Part shown: piece by piece, positions 46,401-57,250 of the stretch | Layout: the number at the start of each line of letters is the position of its first letter | Position numbering within the stretch: position 1 is the stretch's first letter | NCBI RefSeq assembly: GCF_013373865.1 | Contig: NC_050467.1 | Location: 25,132,996-25,196,995 of the forward strand | Length of the DNA: 64,000 bases | DNA from: Monomorium pharaonis | Taxonomy: Eukaryota > Arthropoda > Insecta > Hymenoptera > Formicidae | Direction: 5' to 3' | Position numbers and translations under genes: made by a program | The notes under the pieces: model-generated | Database searches by the model: none | Told to the model about the DNA's origin: nothing | The model's input: only the letters and a program-made list of their open reading frames with translations

Positions 46401-49400
46401 CGGATGCGAGGCATTTTTTGTGAATTTTTATAAATTTAGATCAGCATTTCCTTAACGCCATTCCCGTATTCGTTTGTATTCTGAGGAAAGATGCAACGTG
46501 ACGAAGCTTCAGACTTGGGCGACAAAACAGTTTCCGATTTACCGAGCAACGATTCTATTTTCTGACGTCGAAGGGCGAGGAAATAAGGATCCTGTATATG
46601 GCGAGACTGTGACTCCGGAAAATAGAGTCCCCCCAACTATCACGGCATTCGCTTTCGGTTTTGCTTGTTTGTTCCGATTCACTTTGCGACACACCCGCAG
46701 CAAGTGCCCGCATCTTCCTCTCAGCCGAACGTCTAAATTCAATTTGCGTGTGTGCACCTTTCAACGCGAATCGAACGCTTCGCGACTTATCGTTTCTGTG
46801 ATTAATTTTTCTCATTTCTATTTTGCCATCAAGAGCGTATAAATAAATTTATTTATAGCATGTTTGACAAAAAGCACGAATATATTTTATATCTTCCCTC
46901 AATATCAGATTAAAGATTTTGTAATTTAAATTTTGTTTTTACGACATGGATATTCGTAGTGATACGATCATTATCTGTCGTCACCGATTTACCGCTATTA
47001 CCGTCTTCACAGCCGTCTCTTTTACTCTGACGCTTGCTCTTTCCACCCACGCGTGCTTCTCGTCTGGTGAACTATTTTGCTGCGATCGCTGCGACGTAAC
47101 TCTGAATGCAAACGACGCGGCGGTTGTCTCATCCTTCCTCTCGCATTCTTGCGTTTTCTTGGCGTAAAACTTTATCGTCGTGATTCCGTCGACAGGCAGG
47201 AAACAAGAGCCGTAATTCGCGCCCCGAAAAATGTCTCCGTTTCATCGCCGCGACACTTTTGACGTTTCTTCGCGACGCGCGTATCTAGCGCACGAAAGTA
47301 ACAGTAATTCCTTGGCGTGATACACGCGAATGACACGACACATACGACGCACAATATATTCTCGCGAAACACAAGAGCTCTCGTAAAAAATATTATCATC
47401 GGTAGTTCGGGAATGAAGCTATTCTTTAGAAAAAGTCCGTCGGCGTTACGGCGATCGCGATTCTAGAACGTTTTTGCGCGTCCAGTCCGGCGTCGGTGGT
47501 GACTGGAGCTCCTCTCGGACAGGCTGCATTATTTTATTAGAATGAATTATTCATGCGAGTCACTTACACGGTATGCATAAGTCGCGCTCTTTCATCAATC
47601 CCCCTACGGTTCCCGGCTGTTGCTGCGCGAGAATCCCCGTTTCGCCTTTTTACTTCTTACTCCTTCGCCGAACGTGCAACGGATCGCAGAACGAATTGCA
47701 ACTTATCGCGGGTATTACAAACTCTCTACCTATATGCATTTCGAGTATATTTCGTCGACATGTTAGATGCATCTCATGCGGTCAAATAATGGCATTTCTC
47801 GTTCGAGTATGTGATCGCGAAATTGCCGGAAACTTGTTCTTATTTTTACCTTTTCAGAGCAAACTATGCAAAATTATTCTCGTGTATATCTATTCTTTTT
47901 GTCACATAAAAAAAAATAATTTTATTATTATTTCTTTTTACATAGTTACGATATTTTGTAAAACTTTTTGTTTTGAAAATGTTTTTTTTTTAATATTATA
48001 ATAATAATCCTAAGTTATATAGTTAAGTAACGTCATTTCACTTTATTAAACACACGATTATGCCGTGCATAAATTTTTGTTTCGTTTCGAAATCTTCGAT
48101 TTAGTGATGTAAGGCAGGTCCCAGAAAGGCATCATCCGTTCTTAGCGACGGAACTCTGCGGTAGGACAAAAGGAGCGCTGGCCACACTTCTCTCCTTCTG
48201 TCTTTCTCCGGATTCCTCCGGATGCCGAGGACTTTCCTTCTCCCCTCACCCCGCCGGGCATGCAGGACGCAATTTCTTCAGCGTGCTTCCACCGCGTTCC
48301 TGCCTACGTCGAATCGCAATCGGTCTTTGGCCAGAGCCGACAGTTCCTCCGCGCCCCGATGTTTCGATACAAATTACATGAAGAGCGACAAAGGAGAGGA
48401 TGGAGAAGAGGAGAACTTGTATCCCCCTTTCCCCCAGGAGGTCTCATGACACAGGAGAGACAGGAGAGACTGATGTTATCATCAGACGTCGCGGGTCTCC
48501 GTTCATTTTTTTTTGCACGTAACATAAACCCTTCGCATTTCCTCTCTCTTCGCGTCGCCCTTCGCACTCGTTCGTTTGTAATGCCGATCATTTGCGATAT
48601 CGTGGAAAGAAAGAACGCGTGATGAAATTTCGGGAAGACCATCCCCCCCCCCTTCTCTCTCTCTCTCAACCGTGCGATGATTTATTGAAACACCAAAATG
48701 AGTCTCGTAACATGTATCTTAAAATTCAACTTACAGTAGAGAACGTGTGTCCATCATTTTGAATTAATTTACGAGACAACTCTTCGAAGAGATTTCGAAC
48801 ATTAATTTTCTGTTACTGATATGCATAAAAAAAAAACTTGTAAAATAGGCACCTTGAATAAACTGTAGGATAAATGGTTCGACGAACAAAAATTATTGCA
48901 GAAATCTCAATTACTCGTGTTTTACCTGATGCGAAATATCTATACCGGCACCGCCAAATTGCTCGCGCGATACCGCGCTCTCGATCTCGCATTCTAAAGC
49001 CAATGTTATTCCGACTGCTCATTATCTCGTTTTCGCAAACAAGTAGAAACCGAACGTATATAACTCACAACTCACGCGTACATGGTTGCACCCGTTGCAC
49101 ACCCGTCCGCCTCGCCAATCACTCTATAAGCTGGGAATTTGAGTAACGCGGCGTAATTTACGGCGTTGCTTTCTCGAGAGGCCGCTCATAATCATTAACG
49201 GTGGATTCGTTCGTTGCAACATGCGCCTACCGATATCTCCATATCGGCCGACCGGAGAAAACCGCCGATACAGAGATCGAACCACGGATATAGACGAGAC
49301 GAGCTCGTAATCCCCTCGGCGCGGCAGTTTTACCGCGAGTTTATGAGGTTTCTTGCGCCCATTCTCGATGGTGCCGGCACTAACAGCCGTCACTAATGCG

Positions 49401-51420
49401 CCCCTTGTTTCTCCCTTCTTCAAGCTGCGCGCCGCGAGTTACTCGGTCAAGTAAAGTACTCTGTCTCCTTATGGCGATTCGGTAAATCGCTTCATCACGC
49501 ACCGCCACGCGGAAACTTGCCCGAGTTCGCTCCGGCCGACTTGGAGAACCTGAAGAGCGAATAATCTTGACGAACAACTTCTTTAAGGCACTTCCCACAA
49601 CTTTTCTGAGATACTTTGTAAAAGGTGAATTGTTCCGCGTATCACAAGTGCACGTATTTCAACGTATAGTATAAAAATTTAATGGGGAATAAAAACTTGT
49701 TACTTACTCTTCTACAAAATTTATTTTCTGAAACTTTTAAACTTACAAGAAATTTCCTTGTACCAAAAATATAGATGACTAAGTTTTTAATAACAATTAC
49801 CACCAAGAATCACTTTTTTATGTACCTGTTTTCTAACTAATCGTTTGATCGCGATTGTTTCGACGTTAAACGCGCGAAAGTCGTGACTTTTATCACTCGG
49901 CGACTGCAGAAAAGGCGGAAATGTATATGTGCCGCCTTGCGGCGCAAGCAAATTATTATCCCCGTATTGTCCGCCTCTCATCCATTGATTCTTATCCGCT
50001 TTAACCGACATAAGAATGAAAACTTAAATTATACACCGGGAGAGACGACAAAAAGGAAATTTATTATATAATTGTCAATAATGATTCAATTTTAAAATAG
50101 CTTCCAGAGTTGTAATTAATCTTAAACTAGAAGAGATAGACAGAATCTTTAATAAATATTAAGCCAAATTATTATTGTCAATTATTTTATATGCACTTTT
50201 GTGACAGTATACATAGCTCTTTATACCTCTCTTCGTTTTTCCCCGGCTTGGTGTTTTTTTCGCTTTCTGAATCGTTCGCGCTGGTCGTTAGTTACCTGTA
50301 GCCGCATGCATTATGTATCCTTTTTCCCTGGTCTTGTAATTAGAGTAATTCCCGGTTAACGAGCGATCAAAGGAGTAGTACAAGTGGCTACACGTTCACA
50401 GCGACTATTATCGCGTTATTTTCTTCTGTTTTCGAACGGGCGCCGCGGGCAGCTTGTGTGTTTACTTTCACTTACAATGACGTATTGCGCTTATTTATCT
50501 CCGCGGTTGTCATTGTTCTTAATAACACGGTAATGGAATTAAACTTAATCATCGTACCGTTGCAATATAATAAGTGCTTCGTGCTCACGAGATACCAAGA
50601 CCGGGGCTACGATACGTGATCGTTTGAATCGAGATAATTGGTATTTATATATAAATTTTAATCTATCATTCAGCATTTTCTAATTAATTTTCTGTTTAAT
50701 AAATACAGAGATATACATTATACCGCGCCCGCGCGCAATATTTGTTCAATGTTATTAAAACATTGGCGTACAGAGTCAAACTCATACTCCGTGATTCGAA
50801 GATACGAAAGCAGCAGCATCTTGAATGATTATATAAGCGTTACACCAAGCACGTGTAAATATTCCGAGGGATAGTCGGGTAATATTCGGTACGCCTAAGA
50901 GGGCCACGGTAGAATTATTATAAAAGGAGTTCGGGGAACAGATTGGCCGACGCTGGTCCGAAGGTAATAGCCCAGCTAAACGGTGGCGGCGCCTTGATAT
51001 GCAAACGCTGGAATTTCCGTGAGCGGTGCGATTGTGCTTGCAGGACACGAAACCCTCGCATCGCGGAAAAGGGCGGAAGGGTGAGGACGGACGGGAGAGG
51101 GGGAGGAGGAGACGACGCATTCCCGTCGGAATGCCGGAGTGCGCAAAGGAGAGAAAGAGAAAGGAAGAGAAAGGAGCTATCTCAGTAATAGCGTCCGTTT
51201 ACATCGTCCTTTTAGCGTCCGGCATTTTGCGCACGGCATTTGTCTTCGACGTTCCTCGGTGGAGAAGATCACGCAGTCGCTTCGCGAGATTCGCTTTGAT
51301 CCTCGTCCGCCCGCGAGAGTCGCGGGATTTCGTTGGAATGTGCTTTTCCCGTTTTCACAGATAAGGGCATGGATTGCCGATAAATTGCCGTTGAATTCCA
51401 CCCGAGTGAATGTACGCCCG
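43446..51420. other. Gene-free stretch
   Basis: Mosaic of CpG-rich blocks with overlapping, domain-free frames (for example 46.4-46.8 and 48.2-48.7 kb) and AT-rich blocks (47.88-48.1 and 49.6-50.2 kb). A CT run ends near 48668. 44520-44780 has regulatory character (GATTAATCGATCG-like words and a third relative of the duplicated motif). No gene, tRNA or transposon supported. Confidence 0.3.
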
Positions 51421-51789
51421 TAATAGATAAAGATAATTTAAATCGGGTCGAAGAATGTCGTTCGGTAAACCGAATTTCGTTCGGTATATCGATATATCGA
51501 AATGAAATAAAGAATAATATTTCGTTCATATAATTTTTATTCTTCGTTTATTTAATTTTTATTCAGTTGGGAAATAAAGAGTAACGTTTCTTTATTCAGT
51601 TACAATTTCATTGGTGTTTCTTTTTTCGGTTACAATTTCATTCGAAATAAGGAATAATGTTTCGTTCATTAAATTTTTTATTTAGTTAGGTATATTGAAA
51701 TAAATTTTTCTTTGTTCATTAAATTTTTTACATTTTTAAAAGTACAGGTATATTGAAATAAATTTTTATTCTTCATTAAAGTTCATTAA

Positions 51790-51870
51790 ATTTTTATTTA
51801 GCGTTACATCATATAGAATCGGATTTTGGCTAAAGAAACATTTTTAAAAATACAGTTGGATCTTGATCAA
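51790..51870 (-). pseudogene. Decayed duplicate of the 3' end of the 51882 gene
   Basis: The minus strand reads DQDPTVFLKM against GQDPMVFKKM in the intact gene, then is broken by stops. The AATGAAATTGTAACTGAATAAA tail of the intact gene also recurs in part near 51590-51611 and 51632-51643. The whole block 51540-51870 looks like several eroded tandem copies of the gene's 3' end. Confidence 0.5.
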
Positions 51871-51880
51871 AGAATAATGT

Positions 51881-51886
51881 TTTATT
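51881..51886 (-). terminator. Polyadenylation signal overlapping the stop codon
   Basis: AATAAA on the minus strand. Its third to fifth bases are the TAA stop of the ORF upstream. Confidence 0.5.
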
Positions 51887-52343
51887 CAGTTACAATTTCA
51901 TTTTCTTCGTTAAACAAGGAATCCGTTACATTCATTTTTTTAAATACCATCGGATCTTGACCCTCTATGTTTAACGTTAAATCGTTGTTAACGATAGTTA
52001 AGGTAATTGGTTTTAACAATAAACCGTTTTTACCTTGTTTCCTCTCGTATACAGTGATAAAATTTTCAAGATTTATTACGGCTAATCTATCCGTAATAGT
52101 AAATTTGTATTTATCACTTGAGTTTAGAGCAGCATCAAGTCGAGTTAAAGCACGTTCTAAAGGTACTTCGATCCTTATTAACGCCGGTACAGCACGTTGA
52201 ATGGCAAAAGTCATGTTCGAAGAATTTTGAAGAGCAGAAGTAAGTAATTCTTGAACGCTTTTAACTTGTCCAATAGCGTCTCTTATATCGGTTTCCACCA
52301 ATCTTGCGTGTGTATCGTCGACTTGATTAACGTTCGAATCCAT
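51882..52343 (-). CDS. Intact 153-codon ORF of unknown family, compact virus-like gene layout
   Basis: ATG at 52343, stop TAA at 51884-51882. I do not recognise the family. The product is acidic to neutral and reads like a folded soluble protein: an amphipathic, probably helical N-terminal half (residues about 15-85, with repeated Leu/Ile/Val spacing around VQELLTSALQNS) and a strand-like second half (residues about 85-135). No signal peptide, membrane segment or known motif is seen. A TATA box lies at 52379-52387, about 36 bases before the start, and the stop codon overlaps an AATAAA signal (51886-51881). Such minimal spacing is usual in DNA viruses and virus-like elements and rare in insect genes. 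An intact frame of this length is unusual in such AT-rich DNA. The neighbours (decayed tail copies, zinc-finger fragment) are also foreign-looking. Alternatives: a recently captured element gene, or a lineage-specific host gene. Confidence 0.55.
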   Translation of the reverse strand: MDSNVNQVDDTHARLVETDIRDAIGQVKSVQELLTSALQNSSNMTFAIQRAVPALIRIEVPLERALTRLDAALNSSDKYKFTITDRLAVINLENFITVYERKQGKNGLLLKPITLTIVNNDLTLNIEGQDPMVFKKMNVTDSLFNEENEIVTE

Positions 52344-52378
52344 TTTTATTGTATCTGACGTTATAAATTTTTTTACAG

Positions 52379-52387
52379 CTATTTATA
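52379..52387 (-). promoter_or_regulatory. TATA box of the 153-codon ORF
   Basis: TATAAATAG on the minus strand, 36 bases upstream of the ATG, so any 5' leader would be only a few bases long. Confidence 0.45.
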
Positions 52388-52426
52388 CTTAAATTTAACA
52401 AAGAAAAATAATCATTTAATTTCTTA

Positions 52427-52482
52427 AACAAAGGCCAGATTCGAACTCGTTATCTTTGATAAACGCTACATGATACTTTGTT
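52427..52482 (-). other. tRNA-like fold
   Basis: On the minus strand AACAAAG and CTTTGTT pair as a perfect 7-bp outer stem over 56 bases. Inside are GAGTTCGAATC, a B-box/T-loop-like sequence, and a small TTATC-AAA-GATAA hairpin. The T-stem pairs poorly and there is no normal D-arm, so it is not a functional tRNA. It may be a decayed tRNA or a viral or mitochondrial tRNA-like remnant. Confidence 0.25.
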
Positions 52483-52688
52483 GTCGAGACTAAACGATTA
52501 TTTTAAAGAAAATAAACGGTTTTATCAAGATAATGAGTATGATATACGAATCAACGTTTTATTTAACGAACATACGAATCAATTACATACAATGGATTAG
52601 AACTCTCGTTGCACCTTTTTCTTTATCGTTGTCTGTAACAAAAAATTTATCTTTGAAATTGTTCGGTTGTCTCCTTTATATTTTATTC

Positions 52689-52898
52689 TTACCTCGTACA
52701 TTTGTGTCGTTTTATATAATCTTTAGAATACGTTCTTCGACAATATCTACACGATAAAAATCACTTTAAATAGATGTTGATATACAAATCTATCTTGTTC
52801 TTTCTACATATAGCTATGTGTCTCTCTACGTGATCTTTACCAAACGTATTTTTGCAATATATACATACGTACGTCTTCTTAGATCCTATCTTTATACG
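52689..52898 (-). pseudogene. Broken two-zinc-finger fragment
   Basis: The minus strand is open from 52898 to a TGA at 52763-52761 and continues in the same frame to a TAA at 52691-52689. The first part has CIYCKNTF...H...H..IC, the second CRYCRRTY...H.C. Both fit C-x2-C-x11/12-H zinc fingers with Cys as last ligand, and both carry an aromatic/K-rich pattern like that of virus and transposon finger proteins. No ATG is present, and one in-frame stop separates the fingers. It is therefore a remnant of a gene in the same insertion zone, not an active gene. Confidence 0.5.
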
Positions 52899-53019
52899 TT
52901 ATATTAAAAGTATTTATATTTATTAATTTATTAGTCGTATTGGAATTATTTTTTACATTAATAAATTTAATTTAATTTTTTTATAAGATTAGTTTGATTC
53001 CTTTTTTTTTTAATTGTTA

Positions 53020-53344
53020 ATGGTGAGGGGTAATATGGAGGACATCTTATTATTTAATGTATATATATTAGTAATTTCTTTTTCGTTATTTATATTGTGG
53101 ATATATATTATTTTAGATTAACAGTTATATTTAGATTAATAAATGTGAATAAATTTGAAAAATTATATATTTAGGTTTGGGGGGGTATTTAATGATCTAT
53201 GATTCTTTTTTTATTAAAATACTTATGTATCTATTTCATATTTGATTACCTAAAGCTCATGTAGAGGCTTTTCTTTATAATTTTAGCTGGTGTATTATTA
53301 AAAATAGGAAGATATAATTGATTACGGTTAATAGTTAAATATCA
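53020..53344 (+). pseudogene. ND4: Nuclear mitochondrial insertion (NUMT), ND4 part 1
   Basis: AT-rich sequence reading LFHIWLPKAHVEA at about 53235-53275, the signature of NADH dehydrogenase subunit 4, preceded by a hydrophobic stretch and KILMYL, and followed after a frameshift by AGVLLKIGRY. Stops and shifts occur in nuclear and mitochondrial code. ND4 is a complex I subunit encoded in mitochondria, so this is a dead nuclear copy. Confidence 0.75.
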
Positions 53345-53585
53345 TATTCGTACCGTGATCGTTTCACATGCGGTTTATCGCATTAAATGATTGCATGATT
53401 TAGCCACGAGATATACACCTACTTACTCTCTATATAGTTGATCTCGATAGCCGATATCCGACAAGTGCGTCAACCGTGTATGTGATAACGTATATTTACG
53501 TTTATACCTATATTACTCATCTTGTTGCGAGAAATATAGGTGTGATAGATTTCATTTAGTCAATTGACACGAATTATATTTTTTA
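53345..53585. other. Unrelated DNA splitting the NUMT
   Basis: About 240 bases richer in GC than the ND4 sequence on either side (GATAGCCGATATCCGACAAG), without ND4 similarity. Left and right ND4 parts are otherwise in order, so this is either an insertion after the NUMT arrived or a join of two NUMTs. No clear terminal repeats. Confidence 0.4.
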
Positions 53586-53995
53586 TAATTAAATAAAATT
53601 AATTCGGAAATGTGTTGCTTAGAAAATTAAATTGTATAGTGATTTGTTTATTAATATAAGTTTAAAATATAATTATTTAATGTTGGGAATTGTGGGGAGG
53701 TTAATTACTAGAATTATGTGCTTGGTTCAAATTGATATAATAAGATTAGTTTTGCTTAATCTTTTGTTGTTTATATAAATATAATATTATGTTTACTTAT
53801 GACGATATTTAAGTTAGGATTTTTGAGGGGATATATTATAATAATTTCTCATAGTTTATGTTCTTTAGGAATATTTTATATAGTGAATTTGTTTTATTAT
53901 CGAACAGGGAGACGATTATTAATTTTTACTAAGGGGATAATGGTAAATTTAGATCCTATCTTATTCTTATTTCATTTCGATACGTCAATATAACG
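53586..53995 (+). pseudogene. ND4: NUMT, ND4 part 2
   Basis: Continues ND4 in the same orientation: GIVGRLITRIMCLVQIDII near 53688-53745, then SHSLCSLGIFYIVNLFYY near 53850-53900, the equivalent of the ISHGLCSSG...NI-Y region near the C-terminus. The copy ends close to the abrupt change to CpG-rich nuclear sequence at about 53996. Confidence 0.7.
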
Positions 53996-56900
53996 TTTCC
54001 TCGTTGAGAGGAACCAGGGAAACGACCTGTAGCGACTTTTCGGAATGCACTGCATGGACTCGCGGAACGCATTCAAATCGCTCGGTCGCTTCGTTTTGCG
54101 TCCACCACCGCATCGGATTGACGTTGAAGGATGACACGTTCTTCTCGGCAGCGCATCGACGGGCCCTAGCGCATTGTGGGTCCACTCTGGAATCGGGTTA
54201 AGGGGGACCTGTGAACCTCGTAACGGAATGCGACAGAGCAGTAGCAAAACAGGAGAAAAATAATTTTTTATTTACGATTAAAATGCTTACGAATGAACTA
54301 CTCCAATCTGTAAAACTGTGCATATCTTTCTTATTTTTATTATGACAGAGGTTTCTGTTTTAAAGAACTATATTAACAAGTTAAGCGCGGATTGTTTCTT
54401 GTTGCGGTGTTTGGATAGAATTTGATGGTCCGGCTGGATCTTGGCGTGATGTTTCAAAGCAGGTGATACGTACTGGATAAAAAATTTTAGCTCTTGCGCA
54501 AGCTGTGCAAGTTTCGAATTTTACGAAACCGCTACTTTTTGTGTTTAAGTATCTTAATCCTAGGAATAACAAAAAGAAAATATAATTTTATCCACTTTAT
54601 TTATATTCGAGATTTGGTTTGTTCAGCCGCAGCTATTCCCGAGACACCTCATTAACTTCGCATAATTTCTCTACATACGAAACACACGTTTTACGCTCGC
54701 CCGAGAGGATCAAAGGGAGCCAATCGTTCTTTTGTATCGCGGAGGACTTTTGAGGCCTTTCGCTGGATAAACAGCGCGCGGCTCGTTCTCCCTTTCAATC
54801 TCTCGTCTTCCTCTCCCAACGTAGAGACGCGTGCAGGGAGAGAAGGGTAAGGGCCAGAAGGTGCAGGAGATTTTTATTTGCTCCTGAAGGACGAGCTGGA
54901 TTTTTTGCCGGTTTCAGGCCCGCTAACAAGCGCTCTTTTGCTCCTCGCGAATTGTGATGCCGCTGACACTTTAGTGATGTTCCTGCCTCTACCGTGGGGT
55001 GCTCCTCTCTCGGCCATCTCTCCTCAGGCACAGACCCATATTCGGCGCTGGTTCTGATGTAAAATTCGTCGGAAGATGTACTCGCGACTATCGAGCCGCG
55101 ATACTCGTTTAAAGACGAATGCTAACGCCGAGATTCCATGTAGATAGAGTCAAAACATCTTTCATCAAACATTCATGCATATAAATCGCGATTTACTTCA
55201 CAAAATTTTATTCTACTTTACGAACATTTTATTAAGTTTTTCAACAAAGACAATCGACATACTCAGCATCGAAAATTGTGAAATTGTGACAACGTAAAGG
55301 GAAAAATTCTTATCTGTACACATGTAGAAGCACGATATAAAATTCGGAGATATCTGTGTACACATGATGTATATAATATACGTTAGAAGTATGTATTTAA
55401 TTTTTTGGAACGTCCTTGCATAATTCAACACTCGATGTTCTCGATACGCTTCCGGTGTCGGAAAAACGCGCGGATTCCGAAAGATGCGATCACCTCTCCG
55501 CTCGTCATCGCTAAGGTCTTAGCGAGCGTTATTCTTTACACCTTTAAGATTCCACGCCGAGCTGCCCCGGCAAAACACGATGGCCCGCACGAGATTGATA
55601 CATTTTTAATGCGGACGGGTTGACGGGGGTCTGACAAAGTCGAGAGAAAGGGAATATCGCGGATTCCACGGGACGCGAGGCAAAAGGTAAAAAAAAGTAA
55701 GGGAAAGGGCGTCCGAAAATCGGACTCGTCGCACGATGGGCAGGCGGAAACCATCTCTCGATTCACATCGGATTCCTTCAAGTTTGCCGCTTTTTGCGAC
55801 GGCAGAAGCTTTAGTGAGAATCATCGTCGATCGTTAACGGAACAGCCGAGAGAGGAGCCGAGAGGGGAGCACACGATCGTTGACTGGGAACGTAAAATTA
55901 CGTGCGAGGGACCAGAGATTGTTGAAAGATTTATAATGTGTTCTCACAGATCATAAATTTGTGTTGTTTCATCACATATATCTCCCGCTAAGAGCGATGA
56001 TAGTGTCGTAAAAGTAACATAATACAATCAAGTACAATAAAATGTTGAATATATTTACGCACGGACGTACGGTATTTACGACCGAACGTTTAATAAATAT
56101 TTTTTAATAATGCGGAAAACATATATTCATTGAGATGAGCTTGGAAATATACTCGCACGAAGGCGGCGATCAGGAAAGGATTGAGTAAACTGAAATTCCC
56201 GACAACAGTTTATGCAAATAATCCTTTGGACTCTACGCTCGCGCATGCAACATACGTGATGTAATGACGGCCGCGAGAGAAAGGTGAGGAGGGTGAGGAG
56301 GTGAAACGAGCCACAGGGGGGAGAGAGCAAGAAAGAGGGCAACGAGTCAATTAAGAGGCTCTCCGGCGAGTGCGTTGGCCTAATCATTGTCGGGGAAAGA
56401 GAGCGGGCATCGCCTAAATTACGAGCAGCCAATTATATTGCGTTTAAAATTAATTACTAGATCGCCCGAAGATAAATCGATACTCCAACGAGGAGGTCGG
56501 GTGACGAGGGGACGAGGGCTCTCGTTCCCTCTTCCTCGTACCTCCTTCTTCACCCTTTCCCTTCCCCGCGTCGAAATAAAAAGGAAACGTCAGCAGAACT
56601 CTCCACGCCGTTTATCTTTCCGTACGTATCTACCGAATCTACTTTGAACGGCAATTATTACCTCGTCAAATTAATCACGCGTCGACCTGACACAATGGCG
56701 TCCTAACGTCTGCATCCCGACGCGACGATTTCGTGCCGCCGATAACACGTCTCTCTTCGTCTACATCCACCCGGTCCGTCTCGCACCTTTATCGATAAGC
56801 CAGCATCAGACGAGTCACGCATCGCGTGTCTCTTTTCTCTCTCTTTCTCTCTGAGCCATCCAACGAAAGTTCGACTCTCTCTTATCATTATTACAATCTT

Positions 56901-57250
56901 ATTGTAATAAATCATTTGTTATTTCTTATTTTAACTCAACATTTGAAAAAAAAAACATTTTATAGCAGTTAATAAGACAACAATGAAACATAAACAATCA
57001 ATGGCGAGAACGATTAATCGTGCTATTACGGCATGGCATACGAACACATCTCTCATCGATTGAGGACAAATCGAGAAATCGGGTTTTTTCCGATCGTCAA
57101 ATTAAGGATCACGCCACTGGTGTGACTATGAAGGGAGTCCAGTGCTATTATAAGAGCCCATTAAAACGGTTTGGTCGGGTAACAATGGCCGCCATTCGTA
57201 TTCCACGGCGCGCGCTATCCTCTCCGGCTGCATGACCGCCATGTGAAACC
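53996..57250. other. Gene-free CpG-rich stretch
   Basis: Overlapping frames on both strands (54.0-54.25, 55.4-55.8, 56.1-56.9 kb) without domains. AT-rich parts lie at 55150-55420 and 56880-57000. No gene supported. Confidence 0.3.

Noticed and set aside
52427..52482. Functional tRNA gene
   Set aside because: The T-stem does not pair well and the D-arm is missing; kept only as a tRNA-like fold.
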